Assembly (NCBI GenBank): GCA_963730325.1
Contig: CAVSRC010000007.1
Coordinates: 124,001-188,000, forward strand
Reading direction: 5' to 3'
Length of the DNA stretch: 64,000 nucleotides
Source of the DNA: CAVSRC01 sp963730325
GTDB taxonomy: Bacteria; Pseudomonadota; Alphaproteobacteria; Rhizobiales; Kaistiaceae
Under the pieces are notes generated by a model. It saw only the letters and a program-made list of their open reading frames with translations. It searched no databases and was not told where the DNA came from. The first letter of the stretch is position 1; each line of letters opens with the position of its first letter. Shown here piece after piece: positions 18,784 to 27,097 of the stretch. A program made the position numbers and the translations under genes.

Positions 18784-19569
18784 ATGCGCATTGAAGAGCG
18801 GCTGAGAGAGAGCGCGGTCCGGTATGGCGCCCATCCGGCGATCGTGGCCGGACGCACCGGCCACAGCTACGCCGAGCTCGACCTGAAATCGGAGCGCCTG
18901 GCGGCGGCCTTGCAGGCCGGCGGCGTCGCGCGCGGTCAGCGCGTGGTGCTGTTCATGGACAATGGCTGGGAGGCGGTGGTGTCGGCCTTTGCCGTGCTCA
19001 AGGCCGGCGGCGTCGTGATGCCCGTCGGTACGGACACGACGGCGGGGGCGCTTTCCGAGAGCTTGCAGAAAAGCCGGCCGGTGGCGGTCATCACCCAGTC
19101 GCGGGTGGCGGCGATGGTTGCCGCTGCGATCGCACCGGTGCTGTCGGTCAAGCTGATCGTGCTGGCCGGTGGCGACCGGGCACGCGCCGGCGGTACGTGC
19201 ATTTCCTTCGAGGAGACGGTCGGGCGCGTCGGGCGCGTGGCGCCGCTGGCGTCGGCCGGCGGCGACGGCGATCAGGCCGTGATCGTCGCGGGCGAGGCGC
19301 CGTTGACCCATGATCAACTCGCCGCGGATGCGGCCCGGGCCGCGCCCGCGGGCGACGGCATCGTGCTGCCGCCGCTGACCGAACGCGCCGGCCTCGGCCG
19401 GTTGCTGGCGGCGCTCGATGTCGGCTGCACGATGGTCGTGCGCGGACTGTTCGCGCACGAGGACGAACGCCGCCGCATTGTCGAACGGCGATCGACCGAA
19501 TCCGCGTTCGGAATTTCGGGGATGCTCGACACAATGATGGCGGGCGGGGCGCCCGTCTTCCAGAAATGA
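18784..19569 (+). CDS. Truncated, P-loop-less adenylate-forming (AMP-binding) domain protein
   Basis: A 261-residue protein that matches only the N-terminal part of acyl-CoA/acyl-ACP ligases: RTGHSYAELDLKSERLAAAL, GVARGQRVVLFMDNGWEAVV and AVLKAGGVVMPVGTDTTAG are standard early motifs. Where ligases have the Ser/Thr/Gly-rich phosphate loop (xSGSTGxPKG), this protein reads DQAVIVAGEAPLTHDQLAAD, so the loop is absent, and the C-terminal AMP-binding and hinge motifs are also missing. It should not make an acyl-adenylate by itself; a binding or scaffold role is possible. ATG 18784 has a GAGG-type site upstream. The NodB-type gene follows 43 bases on. Confidence 0.75.
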   Translation: MRIEERLRESAVRYGAHPAIVAGRTGHSYAELDLKSERLAAALQAGGVARGQRVVLFMDNGWEAVVSAFAVLKAGGVVMPVGTDTTAGALSESLQKSRPVAVITQSRVAAMVAAAIAPVLSVKLIVLAGGDRARAGGTCISFEETVGRVGRVAPLASAGGDGDQAVIVAGEAPLTHDQLAADAARAAPAGDGIVLPPLTERAGLGRLLAALDVGCTMVVRGLFAHEDERRRIVERRSTESAFGISGMLDTMMAGGAPVFQK

Positions 19570-19612
19570 GGAAGGACCGCCGGCCGGGCGGACAGCATGA
19601 GGAGCGTATGCC

Positions 19613-20671
19613 GTGCCTGACATGAGAAAGAGGGCGATCCGAGCCGGCCTCGAGACCCTTTATTTCACCGGCACGCACCGGCTGGCGCGGTCGTTCTTTG
19701 CCGGCATGGGCGCCATTCTCACCTTTCACCGGGTGCTGCCCGCCCATGACGAACCCTTCCAGCCGCATCGCGGCCTCGAGATCACGCCGGACTTCCTCGA
19801 TGCGTTGCTGGGCGCGCTCAGCCGGGCCGATGTCGATATCGTCTCCATGGATGAGGCCTGGCGGCGGCTCAACGGCGCGCCGGGCGGGCGCCGCTTCGTC
19901 GCCGTCACCTTCGACGACGGCTATCGCGACACGCTCGATAATGCCTGGCCGATCCTCAAGCGCCACGAGGTGCCGGTAACGCTCTATGTCGCCTCGGCCT
20001 TCGCCGAGGGAACCGGCCTGTTGTGGTGGGAGGCGCTGGGCGAGGCGGTGGCCCGGAACGATGCGATCGAGGCCACGATCGACGGCAAGCTCCGCCGCTT
20101 CGATTGCAGCACGCCCGAGGCCAAGGACGAGACCTACGACACGCTCTACGGCTGGCTGCGCGGCATGGCCGACGAGACCGAGCTAGACGCGGCGGCCGCG
20201 GCGATCGCGGCGCGGAACGGCGTCGATACCGCCGCCCAGTGCCGTGCGCTGTGCATGGGCTGGGACGAGCTGGCCGGGCTTGCCGCCGACCCGCTGGTCA
20301 CCATCGGCTCGCACACGGTGAACCACCCGTTCCTGGCCAAATGCGACCTCGAGACCGCGCGCTTCGAGATGACCGAGTCGCGCCGCATGATCGAAAGGAA
20401 ACTCGGCGTCAGGCCGGAGCATTTCGCCTATCCGGTCGGCGCGCCCGATGCCGCCGGCCCGCGCGAGTTCGCGCTCGCCGCCGAGCTTGGCTACAAGACC
20501 GGCGTGACCACGCGCGCCGGCGTCATCTTCGCCAATCATGCCGGGCACCTGACGGCGCTGCCGCGCATCTCGGTCAATGGCGAGTTCCAGCAGCTGCGCT
20601 TCATCGAAGTGCTCCTGTCGGGAACCGCGACAGCGCTCCTCAACGGCTTCCGCCGCGTCGACGCGGCCTGA
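19613..20671 (+). CDS. Polysaccharide deacetylase (NodB homology domain)
   Basis: A 352-residue carbohydrate esterase family 4 protein. Motif 1 is visible as VTFDDGYRDTLDNAWPIL with the Asp-Asp pair, motif 2 as TIGSHTVNHPFLAKC (SHTxNH zinc ligands) and later EHFAYPVGAPDA with the Tyr-Pro groove motif. It likely removes acetyl groups from a surface polysaccharide or lipid-linked sugar. No clear signal peptide was seen. Start GTG 19613 has GGAG at 19601; ATG 19622 is an alternative. Context with the CelD-like acetyltransferase suggests opposite modifications of one glycan. Confidence 0.88.
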   Translation: MPDMRKRAIRAGLETLYFTGTHRLARSFFAGMGAILTFHRVLPAHDEPFQPHRGLEITPDFLDALLGALSRADVDIVSMDEAWRRLNGAPGGRRFVAVTFDDGYRDTLDNAWPILKRHEVPVTLYVASAFAEGTGLLWWEALGEAVARNDAIEATIDGKLRRFDCSTPEAKDETYDTLYGWLRGMADETELDAAAAAIAARNGVDTAAQCRALCMGWDELAGLAADPLVTIGSHTVNHPFLAKCDLETARFEMTESRRMIERKLGVRPEHFAYPVGAPDAAGPREFALAAELGYKTGVTTRAGVIFANHAGHLTALPRISVNGEFQQLRFIEVLLSGTATALLNGFRRVDAA

Positions 20672-20684
20672 CGTCCCGCCGCGC

Positions 20685-21860
20685 TCAGATCAGCTTGCGC
20701 TTGGCCAGGTTGCGCATCAGCGCGCCCGCGCCGAAGGTCCATGGCTCCGCCTGGTCGGTGTGCACCACCCGGTTCGACAGCCGGCCGAGCCTGGCCGTGG
20801 CGATGGTGACGATGTCGCCTATTCTGTGGGTGAAGCCCTGGCCCGCCTCGTCGCGGTCGTCGACCGGCGCGAACATGGTGCCGAGATAGAGCGCGACCCC
20901 GTCGGGATACTGGTGATGCCGGCCGATCGCCGAGGCCATCAGGTCGGCCGGGTCGCGGCTGATCCTGCTCATGGCGCTCGATCCCTCCATGCGGAAGCCG
21001 TCCTCGCCGGCCACCGTCAGGCGCACCTCGGCGCTGCGCATGTCGTCGAGCGAGAAGCCGTGGCCGAAGAGGCGGAGGAACGGTCCGATCGAGCCGCTGG
21101 CATTGTTGTCCTTGGCCTTGCCGAGCAGCAGGGCGGAACGGCCCTCGACGTCGCGCAGGTTGACGTCGTTGCCGAGCGTCGCGCCGACGATCGCGCCCGC
21201 CGAAGAGGCGACCAGCACCACCTCCGGCTCGGGATTGTTCCATGACGACATCGGGTGGATGCCGACCTCGGCGAGGTGGCCGACGCTGGCCATGGGCGGC
21301 GCCTTGGTGAAGATCTCGGCGTCCGGGCCGATGCCGACCTCGAGATATTGCGACCATATCCCCTTGTCGATGAGCAGGTCCTTGAGCGCCATCGCCTCGG
21401 GCGAGCCAGGCTTCAGCTTGGCGAGGTCATGGCCGATCAGCCCGCCGATCTCGGCACGCACCTCCGCCGCGCGCTCCGGCGAACCGTGGGTGCGCTCCTC
21501 GATGACGCGCTCCAGCATCGATACGGCGAAGGTGACGCCGGCCGCCTTGATCGCCTGAAGGTCGATCGGCGACAGCAGCCAGGGTTTTGCCGTGTCGCGT
21601 TTCTCGCGCGGCGTATTGGCAAGGATGTCGTCGAGCGAGCCGATGGGCTCCCCGGCGGCGTCATGCGCCAGCCCCGCCGGCTCCGGCGCCTCGCACAGGT
21701 CGCGCATGGTCGGCGCCGCGGCCGAGATGTCGACCAGTTCGACGCCGCGCATGGCGACCACCGAGGGGCCGCCCAGTTCCGGGCGCCAGACCCGGCCGAC
21801 CAGGGTTGCTTCTCCCGCGTCGTCGGGCAGTGCGAAGGCGGTGCCGGTATTGAGATCCAT
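20685..21860 (-). CDS. Fumarylacetoacetate hydrolase family protein
   Basis: A 391-residue FAH-superfamily enzyme, close in build to 2-keto-3-deoxy sugar-acid dehydratase-like members. The metal-binding glutamates are in ERVIEERTHGSPE and WNNPEPEVVLV, and the conserved GNDVNLRDVEGRSALLLGKAK corresponds to the family GNDVSxRDxQ/E...K segment. Family reactions include hydrolysis or dehydration of beta-diketo and ketodeoxy acids. ATG 21860 was chosen over a longer opening to 21893. Runs opposite to the NodB gene, with 13 bases between their stops. Confidence 0.87.
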   Translation of the reverse strand: MDLNTGTAFALPDDAGEATLVGRVWRPELGGPSVVAMRGVELVDISAAAPTMRDLCEAPEPAGLAHDAAGEPIGSLDDILANTPREKRDTAKPWLLSPIDLQAIKAAGVTFAVSMLERVIEERTHGSPERAAEVRAEIGGLIGHDLAKLKPGSPEAMALKDLLIDKGIWSQYLEVGIGPDAEIFTKAPPMASVGHLAEVGIHPMSSWNNPEPEVVLVASSAGAIVGATLGNDVNLRDVEGRSALLLGKAKDNNASGSIGPFLRLFGHGFSLDDMRSAEVRLTVAGEDGFRMEGSSAMSRISRDPADLMASAIGRHHQYPDGVALYLGTMFAPVDDRDEAGQGFTHRIGDIVTIATARLGRLSNRVVHTDQAEPWTFGAGALMRNLAKRKLI

Positions 21861-22063
21861 GGGGTTTCCCGTCCTCTGTTGCGCTCCGCACACAGGCGCC
21901 CGGCAAATTCCCGGGCTTGCGGTCGATCAAGCGGAATCGCCTGCCGATCCTGCTAGCATCTGCAAGAGCGGTTGAATCGCTCCGACGGTTCTTACCGCGT
22001 CCTCGACGAAATTGGCACGGCCGATGGGGGTATCGGTCGATCTGGCGAGAAGGGGCTGGGCCT

Positions 22064-22504
22064 ATGCGACTTGTGACCGGAATTGCGGCCGCCATTCTGG
22101 CGGGCGCCCTGATCGCGCCGCTGGCGGCCCATGCCGCTGCACCGGACGATCTCGGCGATGCTTCGAATGCGCCGAAGGCGGCGCCGGCGTTGATTTCGCC
22201 GCTCGAATACCAGCTCGGCACCGAGATGGTCGTGCGCGACTGGGTGCTGTGTGTCTCGCGGACCTTCGCCGAGACGCTGGCCAAGGCCCGGGCCGCCGGG
22301 GTCGAGGCGGCGCTCGCCGCCTATTCCGATCTCAAGGCGTCGAAATCGTGCGGTCAGTTCACGCAGCTTCGCGTCGTCCTGCACAAGTCGCTCTACGCAT
22401 CGGCGGCCGAGGACAACGCCCAGGTGTTCAGCGCCGCGGTGAACATTTCGGGACACTGGGCGAACGCCTTTGTGGTCGAAGGCGGCCTGCCGGCGGAACA
22501 CTAG
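22064..22504 (+). CDS. Secreted protein of unknown function
   Basis: A 146-residue protein with an evident signal peptide (MRLVTGIAAAILAGALIAPL, cleavage around AHA-AAPDD). The mature part has two cysteines (VLCVSRTF and SKSCGQF), which might pair in the periplasm. I do not recognise the family. ATG 22064 is preceded by AAGGGGCTGG. It is transcribed towards the tandem DUF1344 genes, but a 226-base gap suggests a separate unit. Confidence 0.65.
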   Translation: MRLVTGIAAAILAGALIAPLAAHAAAPDDLGDASNAPKAAPALISPLEYQLGTEMVVRDWVLCVSRTFAETLAKARAAGVEAALAAYSDLKASKSCGQFTQLRVVLHKSLYASAAEDNAQVFSAAVNISGHWANAFVVEGGLPAEH

Positions 22505-22730
22505 ATTCGCCAAGCGGATCGGCGCATCGGCTTCAGCGCACCTTGCGGATTTTGGCCGTGCGCGCGGCGTGCGCGGGGCTTTTCGCGATTGTGGCAGGCA
22601 GTCTGGAATTTCTCCACGGAAACGCCGCGAACCGGCCAAGCGATTGCCGATTTCCGGTGTCGAACTCGCGCGTGTTGGGGGCAACGCAGCCTCTTGAGGA
22701 TGCGTCCAACCGGGAAAGAAGAGGGAAATT

Positions 22731-22991
22731 ATGAAGAAGCTGATGATTGCTGCCGGCGCAGCCAGCCTGCTCGCACTGTCCTCTCTCGCTGCCTATGCCG
22801 ACGAGGCGCAGGGATCGATCACCTCCGTCGATCCGACGGCTATGACCGTTACCCTCGACGACGGCAACACCTACACGCTGCCGGCCAGCGTCGATGCCGC
22901 CTCGCTGCAGATCGGCGAGAAGGTGACGATCCAATACAGCAAGGATGCCGACGGCAAGATGGCCGCAACGACGGTCATGCCGGCCTCCTGA
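22731..22991 (+). CDS. DUF1344 periplasmic protein, copy 1
   Basis: An 86-residue secreted protein: signal peptide MKKLMIAAGAASLLALSSLA with cleavage near YADEA, then a single small beta-barrel-like unit, GSITSVDPTAMTVTLDDGNT followed by YTLPASVDAASLQIGEKVTI. DUF1344 proteins are common and uncharacterised in Rhizobiales. The next gene is a close paralogue, and each copy is followed by a similar GGCGGCGGCCGC hairpin, so the gene with its terminator was probably duplicated. A purine-rich GAAGAGGG site lies 5 bases before the ATG. Confidence 0.85.
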   Translation: MKKLMIAAGAASLLALSSLAAYADEAQGSITSVDPTAMTVTLDDGNTYTLPASVDAASLQIGEKVTIQYSKDADGKMAATTVMPAS

Positions 22992-23016
22992 TCGCCGGCT
23001 TCTCGAAAGCCCAGGC

Positions 23017-23048
23017 GGCGGCCGCGTTCCCCCGGGGGCGCGGCCGTC
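23017..23048 (+). terminator. Hairpin after DUF1344 copy 1
   Basis: GCGGCCGCG and CGCGGCCGT arms enclose a CCCCC/GGGGG inner pair. No strong T-run follows, so termination is only likely. The sequence resembles the hairpin behind copy 2. Confidence 0.45.
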
Positions 23049-23215
23049 TGTCATTTGGGCAAGGCGCGGGCTCCGGCGCGGCGAGCCCGCCGGCTGCCGC
23101 CGTTCGGCCACGATTCGGACGAGCAAACGCCTCGAATCGGGAGTGGATATTGCGACGCCCGGTCGGGCAACGCGCGACGTCGGAAACGTCGTGTTTCTTC
23201 TCAGGAGAGAACGGA

Positions 23216-23476
23216 ATGAAGAAGTTGGTGATCGCCGCGGGCGCGGCGGTGCTTCTGGCTGTGTCGTCGTTCGCGGCGTTGGCTGACGAGGCGTCGGGGC
23301 AGATCACGGACATTGACGATTCGGCCATGACCGTCACGCTCGACGACGGCAACACCTACAAGCTGCCGGACGATGTCGATACATCGTCGCTGATGGTCGG
23401 CGACAACGTCACGATCGAATACAGCAAGGACGCCGACGGGAATCTGGTGGCCTCGGCGGTGGACTTCGCCGACTAG
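23216..23476 (+). CDS. DUF1344 periplasmic protein, copy 2
   Basis: An 86-residue paralogue of the preceding DUF1344 gene: signal peptide MKKLVIAAGAAVLLAVSSFA, then GQITDIDDSAMTVTLDDGNT and a YKLPDDVDTSSLMVGDNVTI segment. The two share the VTLDDGNTY core and IxYSKDADG; copy 2 is more acidic and ends in VDFAD. AGGAGAG lies 6 bases before the ATG at 23216. It probably acts in the periplasm; ligand unknown. Confidence 0.85.
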   Translation: MKKLVIAAGAAVLLAVSSFAALADEASGQITDIDDSAMTVTLDDGNTYKLPDDVDTSSLMVGDNVTIEYSKDADGNLVASAVDFAD

Positions 23477-23494
23477 GCGTGCGGCTTCGAAAGG

Positions 23495-23527
23495 CGGCGG
23501 CCGCTTGTCGCGCGGCCGCCGTTTCTT
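23495..23527 (+). terminator. Rho-independent terminator after DUF1344 copy 2
   Basis: Perfect 10-base arms CGGCGGCCGC (23495-23504) and GCGGCCGCCG (23512-23521), loop TTGTCGC, then TTTCTT. Confidence 0.65.
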
Positions 23528-23625
23528 CTCGCGGCGCGCGAATTTCCGGTGGCGCGACCGCTTGCTTTCTCCGTCTGACGGCGCTTGCGTTAGCCTTGGC
23601 GCCGACGACAAGCGTGGGGGAATCC

Positions 23626-24000
23626 GTGAACCAGGCTCCAAGCGGACGGATCGTCCACTGGCTATACGCGGTGAAGATCAAGGACGGGCAGCTGCAAAAC
23701 CTGAAAGACCTGATCGTCGAGATGGTGAGGCACACCAAAGCCAACGAGCCGGAAACGCTCGTTTATGACTGGGTGGTGAGCGCGGACGGTTCGACCGGCG
23801 AGGTCTATGAGCGCTACGCCAGCTCCGAGGCGGCGCTCGCCCACCTGGCCACGTTCAACGAGAAATTCGCAGATCGCCTGGGGACCATGGCCGACCTCGC
23901 ACGTCACACCGTCTATGGCCACCCGTCAGCGGCGCTGAGGCAAGCGATCACGGGTTCGAAGCCGGTCTATTTCGAGGATGTCGCCGGTTTCAAGCGGTAA
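23626..24000 (+). CDS. Antibiotic biosynthesis monooxygenase (ABM) domain protein
   Basis: A 124-residue ferredoxin-like alpha/beta protein. IVHWLYAVKIKDGQLQNLKDLI, TLVYDWVVSADGSTGEVYERYASSEAAL-type pattern and HLATFNEKFADRL are typical of quinol monooxygenase-like ABM proteins, which dimerise and act on quinones or serve as heme or stress proteins. GTG 23626 with GGGGGAA upstream is chosen; a longer reading from 23479 would run through the terminator of DUF1344. Function beyond the family is open. Confidence 0.72.
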   Translation: MNQAPSGRIVHWLYAVKIKDGQLQNLKDLIVEMVRHTKANEPETLVYDWVVSADGSTGEVYERYASSEAALAHLATFNEKFADRLGTMADLARHTVYGHPSAALRQAITGSKPVYFEDVAGFKR

Positions 24001-24070
24001 CCGCTGACAGAAAGCCATCACCCGATCTGCCGGCTTCAGCGCCCGTGACTGGCGGCAGAAACCGAGGCAC

Positions 24071-25642
24071 TCACATCACCGCGCCGATCTGCCAGGGCAC
24101 GAACTCGTTGTCGCCATAGCCGAATTCTTCCGACTTCGACCGCTTGCCGGAGGCGACGGCGACGATCTCCTCGAAGATCGCGCGGCCCTTCTCCTCGATG
24201 GTCACGCCGTCGAGGATGTCGCCGCAATTGATGTCCATGTCCTCGGTCTGGCGGTTGTAGGTATCGTTGTTGGTGGCCAGCTTGATCGAGGGCGTCGGCT
24301 TGAAGCCGAAGGCGGAACCGCGGCCGGTGGTGAAGGCGATCATGTTGCAGCCCGAGGCCACCTGGCCGGTGACGCCGACCGGGTCGTAGCCCGGCGAATC
24401 CATGAAGACGAAGCCGCGCCTGTCGATCGGCTCGGCGTAGTGATAGACGCCGCGCATGGTGGTGGTGCCGCCCTTGGCGGCGGCGCCCAGCGACTTCTCG
24501 AGGATGGTGGTCAGCCCGCCGGCCTTGTTGCCGGGGGAAGGGTTGTTGTTCATCTCGCCGTGATTGCGCGCGGCGTAGTCCTCCCACCAGTGGATGATGT
24601 CGATCAGCTTCTCGCCGATCTCCCTGGTCGCGGCGCGGCGGGTGAGCAGGTGCTCGGCGCCGTAGATCTCCGGCGTCTCGCAGAGCACCGCGGTGGCGCC
24701 CTGTTCGACCAGCAGGTCGGCGGCGAAGCCCAGCGCCGGGTTGGCGGTGATGCCGGAATAGCCGTCCGAGCCGCCGCATTGCAGCGCCAGCATGATCTCC
24801 GAGACCGGCACCTCCTCGCGCATCTGCGCGTTGGCATCGGCGAGCATCTCCTTGATCATCGCCACGCCGCGCTCGACCGTCTTGCGCGTGCCGCCGGTGG
24901 CCTGGATGGTCATGGTGCGGAACATCTCGTTCTCTTTCAGGCCGTAGTCGGCTTCCAGATCGGAGATCTGCATCACCTCGCAGCCAAGCCCGACCATCAG
25001 CGCGCCGGCGAGGTTGGGATGGTTGGCATAGCCCCATTGGGTGCGCTGGAGCACCGCGTAGCCCTCCGAGCCGCGCCCGGCCATGCCGCAGCCCCAGCCC
25101 ATGACGAAGGGCACCACGCCGTCGATGTTGGGAAAGCCCTCGAGGATATCGGTGCGGTTGAAGGCGTCGGCGATGATGCGGGCGACGGTCGCCGAGCAGT
25201 TCACGCTGGTCAGCACGCCGATATAGTTGCGGGTGCCGACCTTGCCGTTCTTGCGGCGGTAGCCCTGGAAGGTGCGGCGCTCGGCAAGGGGAAGCACGCG
25301 CTCGGGCCGGGCATCCTCGGCGAAATGGTAGTCGCGGGAGAATTCGGTGACGCCGCAATTGTGGGTGTGGATGTGCTCGCCGGGTGCGATCGGCTGGGTG
25401 GCGAAGCCGATGATCTGGCCGAACTTCCTGATCGGCTCGCCCTCAGCGATCGCCGCTGTCGCCATCTTGTGACCCTTGGGAACGCGTGCCGTCGCCGTCA
25501 CCCCCTCGGCGATGGCGCCGGGCAGGATCGGATCGATGGCGACCACCAGATTGTCGGCCGGGCTCAGGCGCAGCACGCGCGGCGTCCTGGCGCGCTCGGA
25601 GAGGCCCTCGGCGGGGGCGGCGATGGTATCGGAGGGGCTCAT
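24071..25642 (-). CDS. UxaA family hydro-lyase (altronate/galactarate dehydratase type)
   Basis: A 523-residue protein joining an N-terminal SAF domain (LRLSPADNLVVAIDPI, with HIHTHNCG containing probable metal ligands) to the UxaA/GarD catalytic domain (GYRRKNGKVGTRNYI, LALQCGGSDGYSGITANPALG, GCNMIAFTTGRGSAFGF). Fused full-length members dehydrate D-altronate or D-galactarate-type sugar acids to 2-keto-3-deoxy acids. A MerR gene lies 84 bases upstream on the same strand, but the regulator's promoter points the other way. ATG 25642 is used. Confidence 0.88.
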   Translation of the reverse strand: MSPSDTIAAPAEGLSERARTPRVLRLSPADNLVVAIDPILPGAIAEGVTATARVPKGHKMATAAIAEGEPIRKFGQIIGFATQPIAPGEHIHTHNCGVTEFSRDYHFAEDARPERVLPLAERRTFQGYRRKNGKVGTRNYIGVLTSVNCSATVARIIADAFNRTDILEGFPNIDGVVPFVMGWGCGMAGRGSEGYAVLQRTQWGYANHPNLAGALMVGLGCEVMQISDLEADYGLKENEMFRTMTIQATGGTRKTVERGVAMIKEMLADANAQMREEVPVSEIMLALQCGGSDGYSGITANPALGFAADLLVEQGATAVLCETPEIYGAEHLLTRRAATREIGEKLIDIIHWWEDYAARNHGEMNNNPSPGNKAGGLTTILEKSLGAAAKGGTTTMRGVYHYAEPIDRRGFVFMDSPGYDPVGVTGQVASGCNMIAFTTGRGSAFGFKPTPSIKLATNNDTYNRQTEDMDINCGDILDGVTIEEKGRAIFEEIVAVASGKRSKSEEFGYGDNEFVPWQIGAVM

Positions 25643-25726
25643 GGCGTGTCGGTCTCTTGGGCCTGGGGGGCGAGCGCGGGATATTATCGATTCAGAACAT
25701 AGGGCGAAACCGCTTCGCCGTCCGGG

Positions 25727-26200
25727 TCAGTTGGTCCGCTTGCTGCGATTGCGGGGCGGGCGGGCCTGCACCACGGCGAGCGCGCTCATGGCGCAGCCGC
25801 CCGGTGCGTCGGTGAGCATGGCGAGCGGCGGTTCCGGTCCCTTCTCGCCGTTCTTCAGCCAGGCGATCTTGGCGCCCAGATAGCCGCGCATGCGCGCGAT
25901 CCGCGCCGCCTTTTCGTCCAGTTCCCGCAGCCGCTCCTCGAGGATGGCGATGTGGCGCGCCCGGTCCGCCCCGGTCGTGCGCAGTTCCTCGATGATCGCG
26001 GCGATTTCGCCGAGCGTGAAGCCGAGCGACTGGGCGATGCGTACGATACGCGCGGTGGCCACGTCGGTCTCGGAGAACTCCTGATAGGGGTTGGTACCGC
26101 CGCGGCGGCCGGCCTCGGGCTGCAGCAGGCCGCGCTTGACGTAGAAGCGGACCGTATCAGGTGAAAGGTCGGTGGCGCGGGCGAATTCGGAGATCAGCAT
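25727..26200 (-). CDS. MerR family transcriptional regulator
   Basis: A 157-residue DNA-binding protein: N-terminal winged helix (LISEFARATDLSPDTVRFYVKRGLL), second DNA-contact region (YQEFSETDVATARIVRIAQSLGF, then TLGEIAAII) and a long dimerisation coiled coil (HIAILEERLRELDEKAARIARM). There is a single Cys in the tail (GGCAMSA), not the metal-binding pattern of MerR, CueR or ZntR, so the inducer is unlikely to be a thiol-bound metal. It is divergent from the SDR gene, over a promoter of MerR architecture. Confidence 0.88.
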   Translation of the reverse strand: MLISEFARATDLSPDTVRFYVKRGLLQPEAGRRGGTNPYQEFSETDVATARIVRIAQSLGFTLGEIAAIIEELRTTGADRARHIAILEERLRELDEKAARIARMRGYLGAKIAWLKNGEKGPEPPLAMLTDAPGGCAMSALAVVQARPPRNRSKRTN

Positions 26201-26208
26201 GATGTCGC

Positions 26209-26239
26209 TTGACCATGGAGTTTACTCCAGGGTTATACC
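26209..26239 (+). promoter_or_regulatory. MerR-type promoter/operator for the SDR gene
   Basis: TTGACC (26209-26214) and TATACC (26234-26239) are separated by 19 bases, the overlong spacing that MerR-family activators correct by twisting the DNA. The dyad TGGAGT-TT-ACTCCA lies exactly in the spacer. It reads towards the SDR gene (ATG 26273) and starts 8 bases from the MerR start codon. Confidence 0.8.
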
Positions 26240-26272
26240 GGCTCCGACCAAACGACGAAAGAGGCGAATCCC

Positions 26273-27097
26273 ATGAAGACGGCATTGGTAACCGGCGCAT
26301 CGGCCGGTATCGGCGCGGCCATCGCGCGGCAATTGCTGGCGGACGGCTATCGCGTCTATGCCGGCGCCCGGCGGGTGGAGCGCATGAGCGCGCTTGTCGC
26401 GGCGGGGGCCGGGGTGCTCGCCCTCGACGTCACCGACGATCGATCGATGCAGGCCGCGGTCGAGACCGTCATCAAGGAGGCCGGGCGCATCGACGTGCTG
26501 GTCAACAATGCCGGCTACGGTTCCTACGGGTCGCTGGAGGAGGTGCCGCTGGAAGAGGGTCGGCGCCAGTTCGAGGTGAACGTCTTCGGCCTGGCGCGGC
26601 TGACCCAGCTCGTTCTGCCGGCGATGCGGGAAGCGAAGAGCGGCGCAATCGTCAATATCAGCTCGATGGGCGGCAAGATCTACGAGCCCTTCGGCAGCTG
26701 GTATCACGCCAGCAAGTTCGCCGTGGAGGGCATGAGCGATTGCCTCAGGCTGGAGCTCGAGCCCTTCGGCATCCGCGTCATCGTCATCGAGCCCGGTGCG
26801 ATCAAGAGCGAGTGGACGGGAATCGCCCACGACAACCTGCTGCAGTGGTCGGGCTCCGGTCCCTACAAGCCCTATGCCGAGGCGCATGCCCGCATGTTTG
26901 CCCGTGCCGATACGTCTTCAGTCAGCGCGCCGCCGGAGGCGGTGGCGAGGATCGTTTCCCGTGCGCTGAAAGCGCGGCGGCCGCGCACACGCTATGCGGC
27001 CGCCGGCGGTGCCCTGCCGCTTCTCATGCTGCGCCGGATCCTTCCCGACCGGATGTTCGACCGTGTCGTCAGGCTGATGTTCCGGCTGGCAGGTTAG
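26273..27097 (+). CDS. Short-chain dehydrogenase/reductase (SDR)
   Basis: A 274-residue classical SDR. NAD(P) loop ALVTGASAGIGAAIA, NNAG motif in DVLVNNAGYGSYG, catalytic Ser in IVNISSMGGKIYEPFGSWYH and Tyr-x3-Lys in WYHASKFAVEG. The C-terminal extension of about 25 residues (LPLLMLRRILPDRMFDRVV) is hydrophobic and may touch the membrane. ARR after the second strand suggests NADP. Its expression is probably controlled by the divergent MerR gene. The 3' end overlaps the converging ribokinase gene by 29 bases. Confidence 0.9.
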   Translation: MKTALVTGASAGIGAAIARQLLADGYRVYAGARRVERMSALVAAGAGVLALDVTDDRSMQAAVETVIKEAGRIDVLVNNAGYGSYGSLEEVPLEEGRRQFEVNVFGLARLTQLVLPAMREAKSGAIVNISSMGGKIYEPFGSWYHASKFAVEGMSDCLRLELEPFGIRVIVIEPGAIKSEWTGIAHDNLLQWSGSGPYKPYAEAHARMFARADTSSVSAPPEAVARIVSRALKARRPRTRYAAAGGALPLLMLRRILPDRMFDRVVRLMFRLAG

